A stretch of DNA of 42,140 nucleotides from Schinkia azotoformans LMG 9581 (GCF_000307855.1 NZ_AJLR01000093.1:1-42140), one strand, 5' to 3'. Positions 7,453-18,484 are shown, counted from the first letter of the stretch. The notes: a model not told the origin generated them from the sequence alone. A program made the numbers and translations.

Positions 7453-7971
7453 CATCTTTTCTAATTCTAACAGTTTTATTTTTTTATCAAGACCGCCGGT
7501 AAATCCCCCTAGTTTTCCGTTGGTATTAATAACACGGTGACACGGGATAATGATAGGTACCGGATTCTGCCCAATCGCGGTGCCAATCGCCCGAACTGCT
7601 TTCGGTGCAGAGATGGCTTCAGCAATGTCTTTATAGGATTTCGTTGAACCATATTCTATATTTAAAAGCTCGTTCCAGACTTTCTTTTGGAATGGAGTTC
7701 CGTGCAGCTTGATTGGTAAGTCAAAATTCTTTTGGTGATTTCCTTTAAAATAGTCGTCCAACGCTTGTACTACTGGGAGAAGTTCTTCATTACTGTATTT
7801 TAACTCGCCATCCGGCACGTGCTTTTTAAGCCAAGCCATAAGCTTGTCCCGGGCGTCCCCGATTGAACCGAATTCAATATTGCATAAACCGTTTTCTTTT
7901 GTCCCGATAATCGTTAACGGGCCAACAGGGCTGTCCATTTCTGTATAAAAAATTTCTCTTGCCATCCTCAT
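7441..7971 (-). CDS. ogt: Methylated-DNA-protein-cysteine methyltransferase
   Basis: A 176-residue suicide DNA-repair protein that moves the alkyl group from O6-alkylguanine (and O4-alkylthymine) onto its own Cys. The active site IIPCHRVIN is at about 142-150, preceded by the helix-turn-helix region TKSYKDIAEAISAPKAVRAIGTA with its Arg finger, and followed by GKLGGFTGGLDKK. There is no Ada-type N-terminal regulatory domain. Several ATG codons cluster at the start (7974, 7971, 7965); ATG 7971 is best spaced from the AAAGG site. The gene overlaps the end of queG, so the two are translationally coupled. Confidence 0.92.
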   Translation of the reverse strand: MRMAREIFYTEMDSPVGPLTIIGTKENGLCNIEFGSIGDARDKLMAWLKKHVPDGELKYSNEELLPVVQALDDYFKGNHQKNFDLPIKLHGTPFQKKVWNELLNIEYGSTKSYKDIAEAISAPKAVRAIGTAIGQNPVPIIIPCHRVINTNGKLGGFTGGLDKKIKLLELEKMKCL

Positions 7972-9119
7972 CATGACCTTTCAATTGAAGTTTCCAATAA
8001 TTTTAGACCCTTATCAATCTCATGTAAAACCTGTTCATCCTTCTCCTTTTCCTTAGCACGTTCCAATATAGACTTGCCTTCAGGAGCTCCAATTTTTCCA
8101 ATCGCCCAAGCAGCTGTACCTCTTAAAACTGGACGTGTATCTTCAGACAAGACCTTCGCAAGATCATTGATAGCTGTTTCATCCTTATAATGGGCTAAGC
8201 CAATAATTGCATTTCTTTGGATTGGCTTCTTCCCTCTCCACGATCCAGCAAGCGGACCGAACTTTTCTTTAAACTCTTTATTGCTGATAAAAAGAAGTGA
8301 TTTTAACTTAGGCTTCACAACCTCTGGATCCGGATCCATCTCAACATGGAAGTCGAAATTTTTCCCCTTATTATGAGGACAAACCATTTGACATGTATCG
8401 CAGCCATATACACGGTTCCCGATCTTGACCCGATATTCGTCCTCTATAAACCCTTTTGTTTGTGTTAAAAACCCAATACATTTCGTTGCATTTATTTGTC
8501 CCCCCTGCACTAACGCACCTGTTGGACAGGCTTCCAAACACTTCGTACATGTACCGCACATATCTTCAATTGGCTGATCTGATGGAAAGGGAATGGTTGT
8601 AATCATTTCACCTAAGTAGACATAGGAACCAAATTCCGGTGTTATGACCGCACAATTCTTTCCACTCCAACCTATTCCTGCTCTTTCAGCAACGGCCCGA
8701 TCGGATAACTCACCTGTATCCACCATCGATTTAATTTGGGCATCAGGGATTTTTTCTAAAATAAACTCTTCTAATTTATTTAAACGATCTCGTAATATAT
8801 GATGATAATCCGTACCCCATGAAGCACGGCAAAAAAGTCCACGCCGCTCTTCTCGTATACTTCGCGGAGCATCTTTCAATTTGGAAGGATAGGCAAGTGC
8901 TATCGAAATGATAGACTCGGCACCTGACAAAAGGAGTTTAGGATTTGTTCTTTTTTCGATATCACTTTCTTCAAAACCTGACTGGTAATTTAATTTTTGT
9001 TGGGTATATAAGCGTTGTTTCAACTCAACAAATGGATCTGCACTTGTAAAACCGACTTTTTCTATTCCAATTTCTTTACTATAGGCAATGATTTCATCTT
9101 TTAATTTTGCAATATCCAT
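7971..9119 (-). CDS. queG: Epoxyqueuosine reductase QueG
   Basis: A 382-residue cobalamin- and iron-sulphur-dependent enzyme that reduces epoxyqueuosine in tRNA to queuosine, the last step of that pathway. The catalytic Asp lies in DTGELSDRA (about 140). Two ferredoxin-like [4Fe-4S] motifs are present: CGTCTKCLEACPTG (Cys188, 191, 194, 198) and CDTCQMVCPHN (Cys240, 243, 247) with Cys214 between. The C-terminus (about 300-375) carries HEAT-like repeats (RGTAAWAIGKIGAPEGK), the long form usual in Bacillus. It is the first gene of a queG-ogt operon and its TGA stop overlaps the ogt start. Confidence 0.95.
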   Translation of the reverse strand: MDIAKLKDEIIAYSKEIGIEKVGFTSADPFVELKQRLYTQQKLNYQSGFEESDIEKRTNPKLLLSGAESIISIALAYPSKLKDAPRSIREERRGLFCRASWGTDYHHILRDRLNKLEEFILEKIPDAQIKSMVDTGELSDRAVAERAGIGWSGKNCAVITPEFGSYVYLGEMITTIPFPSDQPIEDMCGTCTKCLEACPTGALVQGGQINATKCIGFLTQTKGFIEDEYRVKIGNRVYGCDTCQMVCPHNKGKNFDFHVEMDPDPEVVKPKLKSLLFISNKEFKEKFGPLAGSWRGKKPIQRNAIIGLAHYKDETAINDLAKVLSEDTRPVLRGTAAWAIGKIGAPEGKSILERAKEKEKDEQVLHEIDKGLKLLETSIERS

Positions 9120-9156
9120 CTTTTCATTTCACCTCTTCCAAGAGGAAGTATTAAAA

Positions 9157-9197
9157 AACGCAATGCCTCGTTTATCTAAGAAACGAAACACTGCGTT
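9157..9197 (-). terminator. Long hairpin with U-run upstream of queG
   Basis: On the minus strand the arms AACGCAGTGTTTCGTTT and AAACGAGGCATTGCGTT pair along all 17 positions if G-U pairs are allowed, and a T6 run follows. It probably ends the GGDEF transcript; its place 38 bases before the queG start would also allow attenuation. Confidence 0.7.
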
Positions 9198-9241
9198 GAT
9201 AACAATTTTCAAAAAAATCTGAGGCATCCGCCGGAGGCTTT

Positions 9242-9265
9242 AACTTTATTCAGATGAATAAAGTT
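9242..9265. repeat. Perfect 11-bp inverted repeat
   Basis: AACTTTATTCA / TGAATAAAGTT with a 2-base loop, followed by T's on the plus strand, where there is no upstream gene. It lies in the 255-bp gap between queG and the GGDEF gene; role unknown. Confidence 0.5.
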
Positions 9266-9374
9266 TTTTGCTCGATGTTTCACATTATATCATCGAGTTA
9301 TCGTTCAATCAATAGTTTTATTGTAAAAAACATGTCGAAATTTCTCAGAAAAATATGTTGACAAATTAATTTTA

Positions 9375-10289
9375 TTATTCCTTATTTGTAAAAATTCTAT
9401 ATTCAAGTTTCCCCTTCTTTTTCGCATCGTACAAGGCCTTATCTGCATATTTAACCAAAAGGCTTTTGTCAATTGCATGATCAGGATAAAAGGATACTCC
9501 TATTCCAACACCAAGCTGCAATTCATGCTCATTAATATAAAAAGGTGCTTCAAAAGATTCTAATACACGATTTGCAATAACCTCTGCCATCTCATTGGAA
9601 TCTATATTAGCTATAATAATTCCCATTTCATCGCCGCCAAACCTTGCCACCGTATCGTTTTGTCTAACACAGCCTTTTATCCGAAAAGCCATTTCTTTAA
9701 TAGCCATATCTCCTGCATCATGTCCATATTTATCATTGATCTTCTTTATGTTATAACCATCCAGCATCATGACCGCAATCTTCTTGTTTGTACGAGCCGC
9801 CTGATTAATAGCCTTAGTTAATCTATCCTCAAATGTACGTCGATTCGGCAACCCTGTTAAATAATCATAAAAAGCCATGTTGGCCAACTCAATCCGATGT
9901 CTTTCCCGCTCCGTTACATCTCTTACAATAGCTAAGATGTATTGACAGTCTCCTTCTTTATTTAAAATAGGATTTAATGAAGTCTCGCCGATAAATTCAC
10001 GATTTGAGGGAAATAGGTTTGATTCAAACTCCAATGATTTTCCAGTTGTTACAACCTCTTTGTACTTACTAATTAAAAATGTGGACATTTCTTTTGGTAG
10101 AACGTATTGCATTTCTTTACCAATAATGTCTTGCTTTAAATCCATAACTTCGTATGCCGATTTATTCATATATAAATAACGAAAAGATTGATCACTAACT
10201 TCCATAACAAATACTAAATCTTTGATCAAATCAAAGATTCTTGCAAAGGATTTAGCATCCTGTCCAATATTTTTCAAAAAACGATCCAT
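9375..10289 (-). CDS. PAS-GGDEF protein, putative diguanylate cyclase
   Basis: A 304-residue cytoplasmic protein. A PAS sensor domain spans about 15-130 (FVMEVSDQSFRYLYMNKSAYEVM, ending REFIGETSLNPI..YILAIVRDVTERE), then a GGDEF domain spans 140-302 (YDYLTGLPNRRTFEDRL). The signature loop reads GGDEM (218-222) instead of GGDEF, and the usual DxDGFKxIND segment reads DGYNIKKIND, so the first metal-binding Asp is kept but neighbours have changed. The product-inhibition site RxxD is intact (RQND, 209-212), five residues before GGDEM. It probably makes c-di-GMP with altered kinetics, or has become a c-di-GMP sensor. The PAS ligand is unknown. It is transcribed alone. Confidence 0.85.
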   Translation of the reverse strand: MDRFLKNIGQDAKSFARIFDLIKDLVFVMEVSDQSFRYLYMNKSAYEVMDLKQDIIGKEMQYVLPKEMSTFLISKYKEVVTTGKSLEFESNLFPSNREFIGETSLNPILNKEGDCQYILAIVRDVTERERHRIELANMAFYDYLTGLPNRRTFEDRLTKAINQAARTNKKIAVMMLDGYNIKKINDKYGHDAGDMAIKEMAFRIKGCVRQNDTVARFGGDEMGIIIANIDSNEMAEVIANRVLESFEAPFYINEHELQLGVGIGVSFYPDHAIDKSLLVKYADKALYDAKKKGKLEYRIFTNKE

Positions 10290-10450
10290 ACAAATCTACC
10301 TCATACACCTTTGATATAAATATGGTTCACCTAAGAAATTAGTTTTAAACAAAATTTGTTCAACAATTATTCTTAAATTTCATAAAAATAAAATGCTAAA
10401 ATATTATCAAAGGAAAAAAATGGCTTCACCTTCCAGAGGGGATGGTAACA

Positions 10451-13261
10451 ATGGCAGGTAACGATTCCGTAAGACAAATTGACAAACAATTTATATCAAG
10501 CATTAAACCGTCTTCGGCTTTTGAATACTTGAACACAAAGGAATGCGGTCTATCTAACGTCGATGTGAAAGAAAGGGCTACTATCTACGGAAAAAATACT
10601 ATTAAAACAAAAAAAGCCTTTCACCCTGTTCGTCGTTTTACAAAACAACTGTTCAATCTTTTAGCGATTATGCTATGGATTGCTAGCATTTTGGCAATTA
10701 TTGCTGGCACCCCGTTGTTAAGTTATGTAATGTGGACAATCATCATTATTAATACCATTTTTTCATTTATACAAGAAAGAAAAGCAGATCAGGCTCTGCA
10801 AGCTTTAGAAAAGATGATCCCAAACAATGTGAAGGTTTACCGGGATGGAGAGCTGTCCGTGCTACCAGCTGACGAATTGGTACCCGGAGATGTTATTTCT
10901 TTAATGGCAGGCGATAAGGTCCCAGCTGATGTCCGAATTGTCTCCGCTGCCGGGCTATTCGTTGATAATTCGATGTTAACCGGGGAGTCAATACCTGTTG
11001 ACCGCGACGGGGAGGGCGATCCGCTCGAAGGCAAATCAATCGTAAATAGTCGTAATCTATTATTTGCTGGAACAACTATTACGGGGGGCGAGGCAACAGC
11101 AATCGTCTATGCAACCGGAAAAAATACGCAAATTGGAAATATCACACAATCCACCGCCCAAATCAAAAGAAGAAAAAGTACATTGGAATATCAAATTCAA
11201 AAAATCACTAAAACACTTATCATCATTGCTCTTATTCTTGGATTATTGGCCTTTGTAATTTCAACATTCGTTACTGGTATCCATATTAATGCGGCACTAA
11301 TTTTTGCCATCGGTATTATTGTTGCCAATATTCCTGAAGGTCTCATGCCTACAGTAAGTCTTTCATTGGCAATGGGAATGCAGCGCTTAGCTAAGAAAAA
11401 TGCCCTCGTCAAAAAACAATCCGCAGTAGAAACACTAAGCAGTACCTCTGTCATCTGTACTGATAAAACCGGAACATTGACACAAAATATTATTTTTGCC
11501 AAAAAAATTTGGACGGCCAATGGTGTTGTTGACATTAGTGGTGAAGGATATGGAAAACAAGGAGAACTGATATCCGTTACTGATCAGAATAAACAAACAC
11601 TGGAGCGGCTTTTTACAGCTTCAACGATTTGTGCCGATACTGTTCTCCATAGTGATGAAACTGAACCTAATAAATGGAAGGTTATCGGTGACCCAACTGA
11701 GGCTGCTATTTTAATTGCAGCACAGAAATTCGGCATTTGCGTTGATGATTTGGAAAAACAATTTGAACGAACGATTGTTATTCCTTTTAGTTCCGCTACA
11801 AAAACAATGTCTGTTTTGGCACGTAATAAACAAAATTCTTCTTTTGAAATAAATCATTTGCTGCAATTTACTAAAGGAGATCCCGCTAAAGTCATTGATC
11901 ATTGTCGTTATATTTTTAAGGAGGGTCAAGCTGTTACGTTAACTCAAGAGGAAAAGTTACAAATAAATGCATACAAAGATGAAATGGCTGGAGAAGGATA
12001 CCGGATAATAGCCATTGCTTATTCGGATCATATTGGTGATGTTGAAGCCATTTTCGGTGATTTGGTTCTTCTTGGATTGGTTATCATGTATGACCCGCCA
12101 AAGGAACGTGTAGCCGCTGCAATCGCCGATTGTTATCGGGCTGGTATCAAAGTAACAGTTGTAACTGGGGATTATAGTCTAACAGCCGCAGCTATTGCAA
12201 AACAAATTGGTATTATTAGAGATCAATATATTGCAATAACTGGGGCGGAGCTTGAGAAGATGAGCAAAGAAGAGCTAGGGAAAAAAATTGATACGGATAT
12301 TCCCGTTATTTTTGCCCGTACGACCCCCAAGGATAAATTAAAGATTGTCGATGCTTATCAAAGTTTAGGTCATATTGTAGCAGCAACTGGGGATGGAATT
12401 AATGATGTTCTTGCGCTTCGAAAAGCTGATATCGGCATATCAATGGGGAAAAATGGATCAGACGCCGCCATTGAGTCATCGGATGTTGTCCTTTTAGATG
12501 ATAATTTTGCCACAATCGTCGAAGCAGTAAAAGAAGGTCGAGCTATCTATAGCAATATCCAAAAATTTATTACGTATATACTAGCTTCTAACATACCGGA
12601 AGTGCTTCCTTTTTTAGCGATGGGAATTTTTAATATCCCGCTGGCCTTAACGGTTTTACTTGTCTTGGCCATTGATATTGGAACTGATTTGATACCAGCC
12701 ATCTCCCTTGGACAAGAAATTCCGGATGATGACGTACTTGATCATCCGCCAAGAGATCCACATAAAAATATTTTAGATAAAAATGTATTGCTCCGTGCCT
12801 ATGGTTTCCTTGGTGTCATTGAAGCTGGCATGTTATTTGTAATGTATTTGTTAACCTGGAACCACTTTGGCTTTACAGTAAGTGAACTTCGCTCATTCAC
12901 AGCAGCGCTTGCAGACGGAACAGCCAGTGAACACATCATGTATGTTTATAAATATGCGATCACTTTATCATTTGGAGCCGTTGTCGCCTGTCAAATCGGC
13001 AATATTCTAGTATGTCGTTCAGCGCGGCAACCATTCTATAAATCTATGAAAAAGAAAAACCACTTAATGATTTGGGGGATTGTCATCGAAATCGGGCTTT
13101 TCTTATTGATTGCTTATACTCCGTTGTTTCAATTATTATTCGGCACAATCGCACCAAAAGTTGAGCATCTTTTAGTATTGTTGGTATGTCCAATTGTGCT
13201 TATTGGTGTTGAAGAGCTTCGGAAGTGGGCCGTTCGTAGGACAAGGAAGAGATTCGTTTAA
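10451..13261 (+). CDS. P-type cation ATPase, type IIC-like (Na+/K+-ATPase alpha-like)
   Basis: A 936-residue P2-type ATPase with ten expected membrane helices. In order: N-terminal cation_ATPase_N region, actuator motif LTGES (177-180), helix 4 NIPEGL (Glu296), phosphorylation site CTDKTGTLTQN (Asp338), nucleotide-binding KGDP segment, hinge GDGIND (647-652), helix 5 SNIPE (Glu717), and helix 6 DIGTD (Asp742, Asp746). PEGL..LAKKNALVKKQSAVETL and IGTDLIPAISL follow animal Na+/K+- and H+/K+-ATPases more closely than SERCA pumps. In helix 8 the Na+/K+ residue Gln923 is kept (Gln848) but Asp926 is Asn851. No beta subunit is nearby. It probably exports Na+, Ca2+ or a similar ion. ATG 10451 is chosen because AGAGGGG abuts the ATG at 10442. 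Confidence 0.9.
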   Translation: MAGNDSVRQIDKQFISSIKPSSAFEYLNTKECGLSNVDVKERATIYGKNTIKTKKAFHPVRRFTKQLFNLLAIMLWIASILAIIAGTPLLSYVMWTIIIINTIFSFIQERKADQALQALEKMIPNNVKVYRDGELSVLPADELVPGDVISLMAGDKVPADVRIVSAAGLFVDNSMLTGESIPVDRDGEGDPLEGKSIVNSRNLLFAGTTITGGEATAIVYATGKNTQIGNITQSTAQIKRRKSTLEYQIQKITKTLIIIALILGLLAFVISTFVTGIHINAALIFAIGIIVANIPEGLMPTVSLSLAMGMQRLAKKNALVKKQSAVETLSSTSVICTDKTGTLTQNIIFAKKIWTANGVVDISGEGYGKQGELISVTDQNKQTLERLFTASTICADTVLHSDETEPNKWKVIGDPTEAAILIAAQKFGICVDDLEKQFERTIVIPFSSATKTMSVLARNKQNSSFEINHLLQFTKGDPAKVIDHCRYIFKEGQAVTLTQEEKLQINAYKDEMAGEGYRIIAIAYSDHIGDVEAIFGDLVLLGLVIMYDPPKERVAAAIADCYRAGIKVTVVTGDYSLTAAAIAKQIGIIRDQYIAITGAELEKMSKEELGKKIDTDIPVIFARTTPKDKLKIVDAYQSLGHIVAATGDGINDVLALRKADIGISMGKNGSDAAIESSDVVLLDDNFATIVEAVKEGRAIYSNIQKFITYILASNIPEVLPFLAMGIFNIPLALTVLLVLAIDIGTDLIPAISLGQEIPDDDVLDHPPRDPHKNILDKNVLLRAYGFLGVIEAGMLFVMYLLTWNHFGFTVSELRSFTAALADGTASEHIMYVYKYAITLSFGAVVACQIGNILVCRSARQPFYKSMKKKNHLMIWGIVIEIGLFLLIAYTPLFQLLFGTIAPKVEHLLVLLVCPIVLIGVEELRKWAVRRTRKRFV

Positions 13262-13265
13262 TATA

Positions 13266-13290
13266 GGCACGATAAAGTAGTTATCGTGCC
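13266..13290. terminator. Terminator-like hairpin between ATPase and glpD
   Basis: Perfect 10-bp stem GGCACGATAA / TTATCGTGCC between convergent genes; the T-run on the plus strand begins about ten bases later. Confidence 0.65.
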
Positions 13291-13309
13291 CGTCATCCTT
13301 GTTTTTTTA

Positions 13310-15001
13310 TTAATTTTCATTAGAAGCTGTTGGTAGTTCTTTTCTTTCTTCAACTGGAACAGTTGCCTCTATTAATGCATTTTCTAAAGCCCATGTGTAC
13401 TTTTGTAATTCCTTTTCATCCCAGCTAAATTCGTCTTTCATATATTGAATAACCTTGTGGCTCCACTGTTTTACCGTTTTAATATCAAACAGAATGGCTC
13501 CAGTTCGGCGGTTGAAAAAGTCGATTGGTGTGACAGTCATTTCGTTTTGAATCGCATAGACAAGTTTAGCGAATAGTGGAAGCGGTAAACCATATTTTAA
13601 TGCATCCATCTTCTTACTTTTCAAAAGCTCAAAGACTTCGGAAACGTTAGAACCATATCGTCTCGCAAGGTCTTTTGCTTCTTCTTTTGTTAAGCCGATA
13701 GCTACACCGGCCTTCACTTGTGAATTAACAAAAGCTTCAAGTTTACTTGATCCGCCCAAATCGCCGCCAGAAATTGGCATATGTTTTGTGTTACATGCTT
13801 TGAGATTTCGACCTTCACTTTCTTGGAATTTTTTAGCTAATAGGTCAACAATGGTTTCCGCCATTTTCCGGTAGCCTGTTAATTTTCCTCCTGCAATGGT
13901 TATAAGTCCTGATTGGGATTCCCAAATTTCATCCTTACGGGAAATTTCAGAAGCATTTTTCCCTTCTTCATAAATAAGCGGACGAACACCGGCCCAGCTT
14001 GATTCAATATCTTTTTCGGTAATCTTTACATCCGGGAACATGTAGTGAATCGCATTTATGATGTAGCTTCGGTCACTTAAAGTCACATTGGGATTGGCTT
14101 TATCTTGATCGTAAAATGTATCCGTTGTTCCCACATAGGCTTTGCCTTCACGTGGAATCGCAAACACCATTCGTCCATCTGGTGTGTCAAAGTAGACAGC
14201 TTGCTTTAATGGGAACTTAGATTGATCAATAACAAGATGGACACCCTTTGTTAATTGAAGCACTTTCCCGTTCTTTGATTTATCAAGATCACGAATTTCA
14301 TCAACCCATGGGCCGGATGCATTAACGACCAATTTCGCATGAATTTCATATTGTTCACCTGTTAACTGGTCTTCGACTAAAGCACCAACCACTTTTCCGT
14401 TTTCATAGCTTAGCTTGATCACTTTTGTATAGTTACAAGCAACGGCACCTTTTTCGTGAGCTGCCTTCATGACTTCAATTGTAAGTCTGGCATCGTCGGT
14501 ACGATATTCAACATAATAGCCGCCGCCTTTAAGACCTTCTTTCTTTACAAGCGGTGCTTTCTCGAGTGTTTGATCAGCAGAAAGCATGGAACGGCGCTCG
14601 CTTTTCTTTACACCAGCTAAATAATCATAAACTCGGAGCCCTATTGATGTACTAAATTTCCCGAACGTACCACCTTTATGCATCGGAAGCAACATCCACT
14701 CAGGTGTTGTTACATGTGGTCCGTTTTCATAAACAATAGCGCGTTCCTTCCCAACTTCAGCTACCATTTTTACTTCAAATTGTTTTAAATAACGAAGTCC
14801 GCCATGAACTAATTTCGTTGAACGACTTGATGTACCTGCTGCAAAATCCTGCATTTCAACAAGAGCTGTTTTTATTCCACGAGTTTGGGCGTCTAAGGCG
14901 ATTCCCGCACCGGTAATCCCACCGCCAATAACTAAGACATCATATGTTTCATTTTTTAATTGTCCGATCATTTCTTTTCTATTTAGAGCTGAAAATTTCA
15001 T
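13310..15001 (-). CDS. glpD: Aerobic glycerol-3-phosphate dehydrogenase
   Basis: A 563-residue FAD enzyme of the membrane surface that oxidises sn-glycerol-3-phosphate to dihydroxyacetone phosphate and passes electrons to menaquinone. The FAD-binding Rossmann motif [19 protein letters not shown] is at about 24-42, followed by [20 protein letters not shown]; the C-terminal cap domain is DAO_C type. Length matches B. subtilis GlpD (about 555). It is the last gene of the glycerol cluster and has its own leader with a GlpP-type terminator (15024-15075). The ribosome-binding site is AAAGGAGGA. Confidence 0.96.
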   Translation of the reverse strand: MKFSALNRKEMIGQLKNETYDVLVIGGGITGAGIALDAQTRGIKTALVEMQDFAAGTSSRSTKLVHGGLRYLKQFEVKMVAEVGKERAIVYENGPHVTTPEWMLLPMHKGGTFGKFSTSIGLRVYDYLAGVKKSERRSMLSADQTLEKAPLVKKEGLKGGGYYVEYRTDDARLTIEVMKAAHEKGAVACNYTKVIKLSYENGKVVGALVEDQLTGEQYEIHAKLVVNASGPWVDEIRDLDKSKNGKVLQLTKGVHLVIDQSKFPLKQAVYFDTPDGRMVFAIPREGKAYVGTTDTFYDQDKANPNVTLSDRSYIINAIHYMFPDVKITEKDIESSWAGVRPLIYEEGKNASEISRKDEIWESQSGLITIAGGKLTGYRKMAETIVDLLAKKFQESEGRNLKACNTKHMPISGGDLGGSSKLEAFVNSQVKAGVAIGLTKEEAKDLARRYGSNVSEVFELLKSKKMDALKYGLPLPLFAKLVYAIQNEMTVTPIDFFNRRTGAILFDIKTVKQWSHKVIQYMKDEFSWDEKELQKYTWALENALIEATVPVEERKELPTASNEN

Positions 15002-15023
15002 AACAATATCCTCCTTTTAATAT

Positions 15024-15075
15024 AAAAAGAGACCACAAAGACACTATCCCCAAAAGATAATGCTTTGTGGTCTCT
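15024..15075 (-). promoter_or_regulatory. GlpP-controlled leader terminator of glpD
   Basis: Inverted repeat AGAGACCACAAAG / CTTTGTGGTCTCT with a T-run on the minus strand, placed before the glpD ribosome-binding site. In B. subtilis, GlpP bound to glycerol-3-phosphate prevents termination at this kind of site. Its arms resemble those of the glpF leader. Confidence 0.85.
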
Positions 15076-15149
15076 CCAATTCTCCAACCAGTTTTATTAA
15101 CTTAATATTATTTTACCATAACCTGCTTGACCTATGCTATAGAAAAAAT

Positions 15150-16667
<1,518 letters not shown>

Positions 16668-16720
16668 CTAAAACTATATATGAACTGCCAGACTTTAGTT
16701 GATAAAATGCGGTCATTTTC

Positions 16721-17545
16721 CTAAGCAGCCTTTTCGACATCATCTACTGCATGTGATATTTTTTTGCTAAAAGAATAAGCAAGGATAAGAGCTATCAGAT
16801 TTATAATAACGACTCCCCACAATGTTCCTGTCATTTCCCCTAGAAAAACAGCTCTATAAAATACTGCTCCTAAAGAACCTCCTAAAAACGGTCCAACAAC
16901 CGGTATCCATGAATAACCCCAGTTGGAGCTGCCCTTTCCAGGAATCGGTAGCAAGAAATGGGCAATACGTGGTCCAAGGTCACGAGCCGGGTTAATCGCA
17001 TAGCCCGTTGTTCCACCTAAAGACATCCCAATTACAACAATTAATAGCCCAACCGCTAATGGATTTAAACCTTCCGTAAACTCATTTGCTCCTATAAATA
17101 GTAACCCAAGTACAAGGACAAATGTACCAATCATTTCACTTAATAAATTAGAAAATGTATGTGGAATCGCAGGTGATGTTGCAAAAACTCCAAGCTTTGT
17201 TGCCGGGTCCTCAGTCACTGCCCAATGCGGTAAATATTGCAAGTAAACAATGGCAGCCCCTAACATAGCGCCTATCAATTGTGCAATAATATAGCCTGGA
17301 ACCTGCGCCCATGGAAAACTTCCATTAATCGCAAGCGCTAACGTAACTGCCGGATTTAAGTGTGCACCACTAATCGAACCAACCGCAAACACCCCCATCG
17401 TTACAGCAAGTCCCCACGCAAGCGTAGTTACAATCCAGCCGGCATTTTGAGCATATGACTTTTTCAGTGAAGATCCTGCTCCAATCCCTGCTCCAAAAAC
17501 AATCAAAATCATAGTTCCAATCATTTCTCCGATAAAAGGTGTCAT
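16721..17545 (-). CDS. glpF: Glycerol uptake facilitator
   Basis: A 274-residue aquaglyceroporin in the cytoplasmic membrane. It has six membrane helices and two half-helices with the NPA signatures GAHLNPAVTLA and GYAINPARDLGPR; the Asp after the second NPA is typical of glycerol-conducting members rather than water channels. It is the first gene of the glpF-glpK operon and follows a leader with a GlpP terminator and a sigma-A promoter overlapped by a cre site. Confidence 0.96.
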   Translation of the reverse strand: MTPFIGEMIGTMILIVFGAGIGAGSSLKKSYAQNAGWIVTTLAWGLAVTMGVFAVGSISGAHLNPAVTLALAINGSFPWAQVPGYIIAQLIGAMLGAAIVYLQYLPHWAVTEDPATKLGVFATSPAIPHTFSNLLSEMIGTFVLVLGLLFIGANEFTEGLNPLAVGLLIVVIGMSLGGTTGYAINPARDLGPRIAHFLLPIPGKGSSNWGYSWIPVVGPFLGGSLGAVFYRAVFLGEMTGTLWGVVIINLIALILAYSFSKKISHAVDDVEKAA

Positions 17546-17600
17546 AGTGTATCCCCTTTCTTATTAAAAAACATTAAAAGGCTTCTGACGAAAAAACAAA

Positions 17601-17649
17601 AAGAGATCACAACAGATAACCCTTTTAAACCCGGTTACTGTGTGATCTC
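17601..17649 (-). promoter_or_regulatory. GlpP-controlled leader terminator of glpFK
   Basis: Stem GAGATCACACAG / CTGTTGTGATCTC with a T-run on the minus strand, between the glpF promoter and start codon. It is the counterpart of the glpD leader hairpin. Confidence 0.85.
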
Positions 17650-17682
17650 CATTTCTCCGTCACAATTTATTAACTTACTTAT

Positions 17683-17711
17683 ATAATAAAACCCTTTGAA
17701 AACGTTGTCAA
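17683..17711 (-). promoter_or_regulatory. Sigma-A promoter of glpFK
   Basis: TTGACA at 17711-17706, a 17-base spacer, then TATTAT at 17688-17683, all on the minus strand. The implied transcript start gives a leader of about 130 nt containing the GlpP terminator. Confidence 0.8.
17697..17710. promoter_or_regulatory. cre site (CcpA operator)
   Basis: TGAAAACGTTGTCA fits the catabolite-responsive-element consensus TGWNANCGNWNWCA at every defined position. It overlaps the -35 box and spacer of the glpFK promoter, so CcpA binding would block RNA polymerase when glucose is present. Confidence 0.8.
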
Positions 17712-17735
17712 CTAAAAATTTTATCCTTAATCTAC

Positions 17736-18287
17736 TTATTTATTTCCAAATGCTTCCCAAAGCTCTCTACTTGATGTCGTTATGGCCGTTGCACCTGCAT
17801 CTAGAGCATTACGAACATCTTCTGGAGTACGAATTAACCCACCAGCAAAAATAGGAACTTTTACCCGGTCCTTCACTTCCTTAATCAATGGGGGCATTGC
17901 CCCCGGTAGAACTTCAATAAAATCTGGCTGAGTTTTTTCTATCAGTTGATAACTCTTCTCAAGAGCATGAGAATCAATAAGGAATATCCTTTGTACAGCT
18001 ATGACTCTTTTTTGCTTCGCTTTTAAAATCACACTCGACTTCGTAGAAATTAACCCATACGGTTTATATTCCTGACATATATACTCTGTTCCGTATTCAT
18101 CATTTTTAAGACCATGAATCAAATCAACATGATAAATCATTTTTTTTCCATGCTCCTTTGCAAGCATATAAACATTTTTCAATTGACTAATATGCATATC
18201 TAGAAATACACCGATTTCATAGGAGCTTTTTAAAAAACGCTCAAATTCCTTCATATTTGTTGAAGCAGGTAGTATTTTCTGGTCCAT
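17736..18287 (-). CDS. glpP: Glycerol uptake operon antiterminator GlpP
   Basis: A 183-residue TIM-barrel-like RNA-binding antiterminator. Conserved stretches are GVFLDMHISQLKNVY, YHVDLIHGLKNDEYG, PDFIEVLPGAMP and FAGGLIRTPEDV..ALDAGATAITTS. With glycerol-3-phosphate bound it lets RNA polymerase pass the leader terminators of glpFK and glpD, both found here. Gene order glpP-glpF-glpK-glpD is as in B. subtilis. Confidence 0.95.
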   Translation of the reverse strand: MDQKILPASTNMKEFERFLKSSYEIGVFLDMHISQLKNVYMLAKEHGKKMIYHVDLIHGLKNDEYGTEYICQEYKPYGLISTKSSVILKAKQKRVIAVQRIFLIDSHALEKSYQLIEKTQPDFIEVLPGAMPPLIKEVKDRVKVPIFAGGLIRTPEDVRNALDAGATAITTSSRELWEAFGNK

Positions 18288-18433
18288 TTATATATTTTCC
18301 TTTCTCAATATAGAGGGTTTACTGTTTTTTCTTGAAAATGGTTCGCCATACCTCTTCTATATTTTCAACAATTTTCAATTATTACCTTCTCTTTCCATCC
18401 ATATTAATATAAATGATATTTATAAAAAAATAA

Positions 18434-18469
18434 AAAATCACCTTTCAAAAACTAACGAAAGGTGATTTT
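18434..18469 (-). terminator. Terminator of the PPOX-family gene
   Basis: Stem AAAATCACCTTTC / GAAAGGTGATTTT just after the stop codon, with a T-run on the minus strand. Confidence 0.85.
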
Positions 18470-18484
18470 CTATTTTATAGTATG

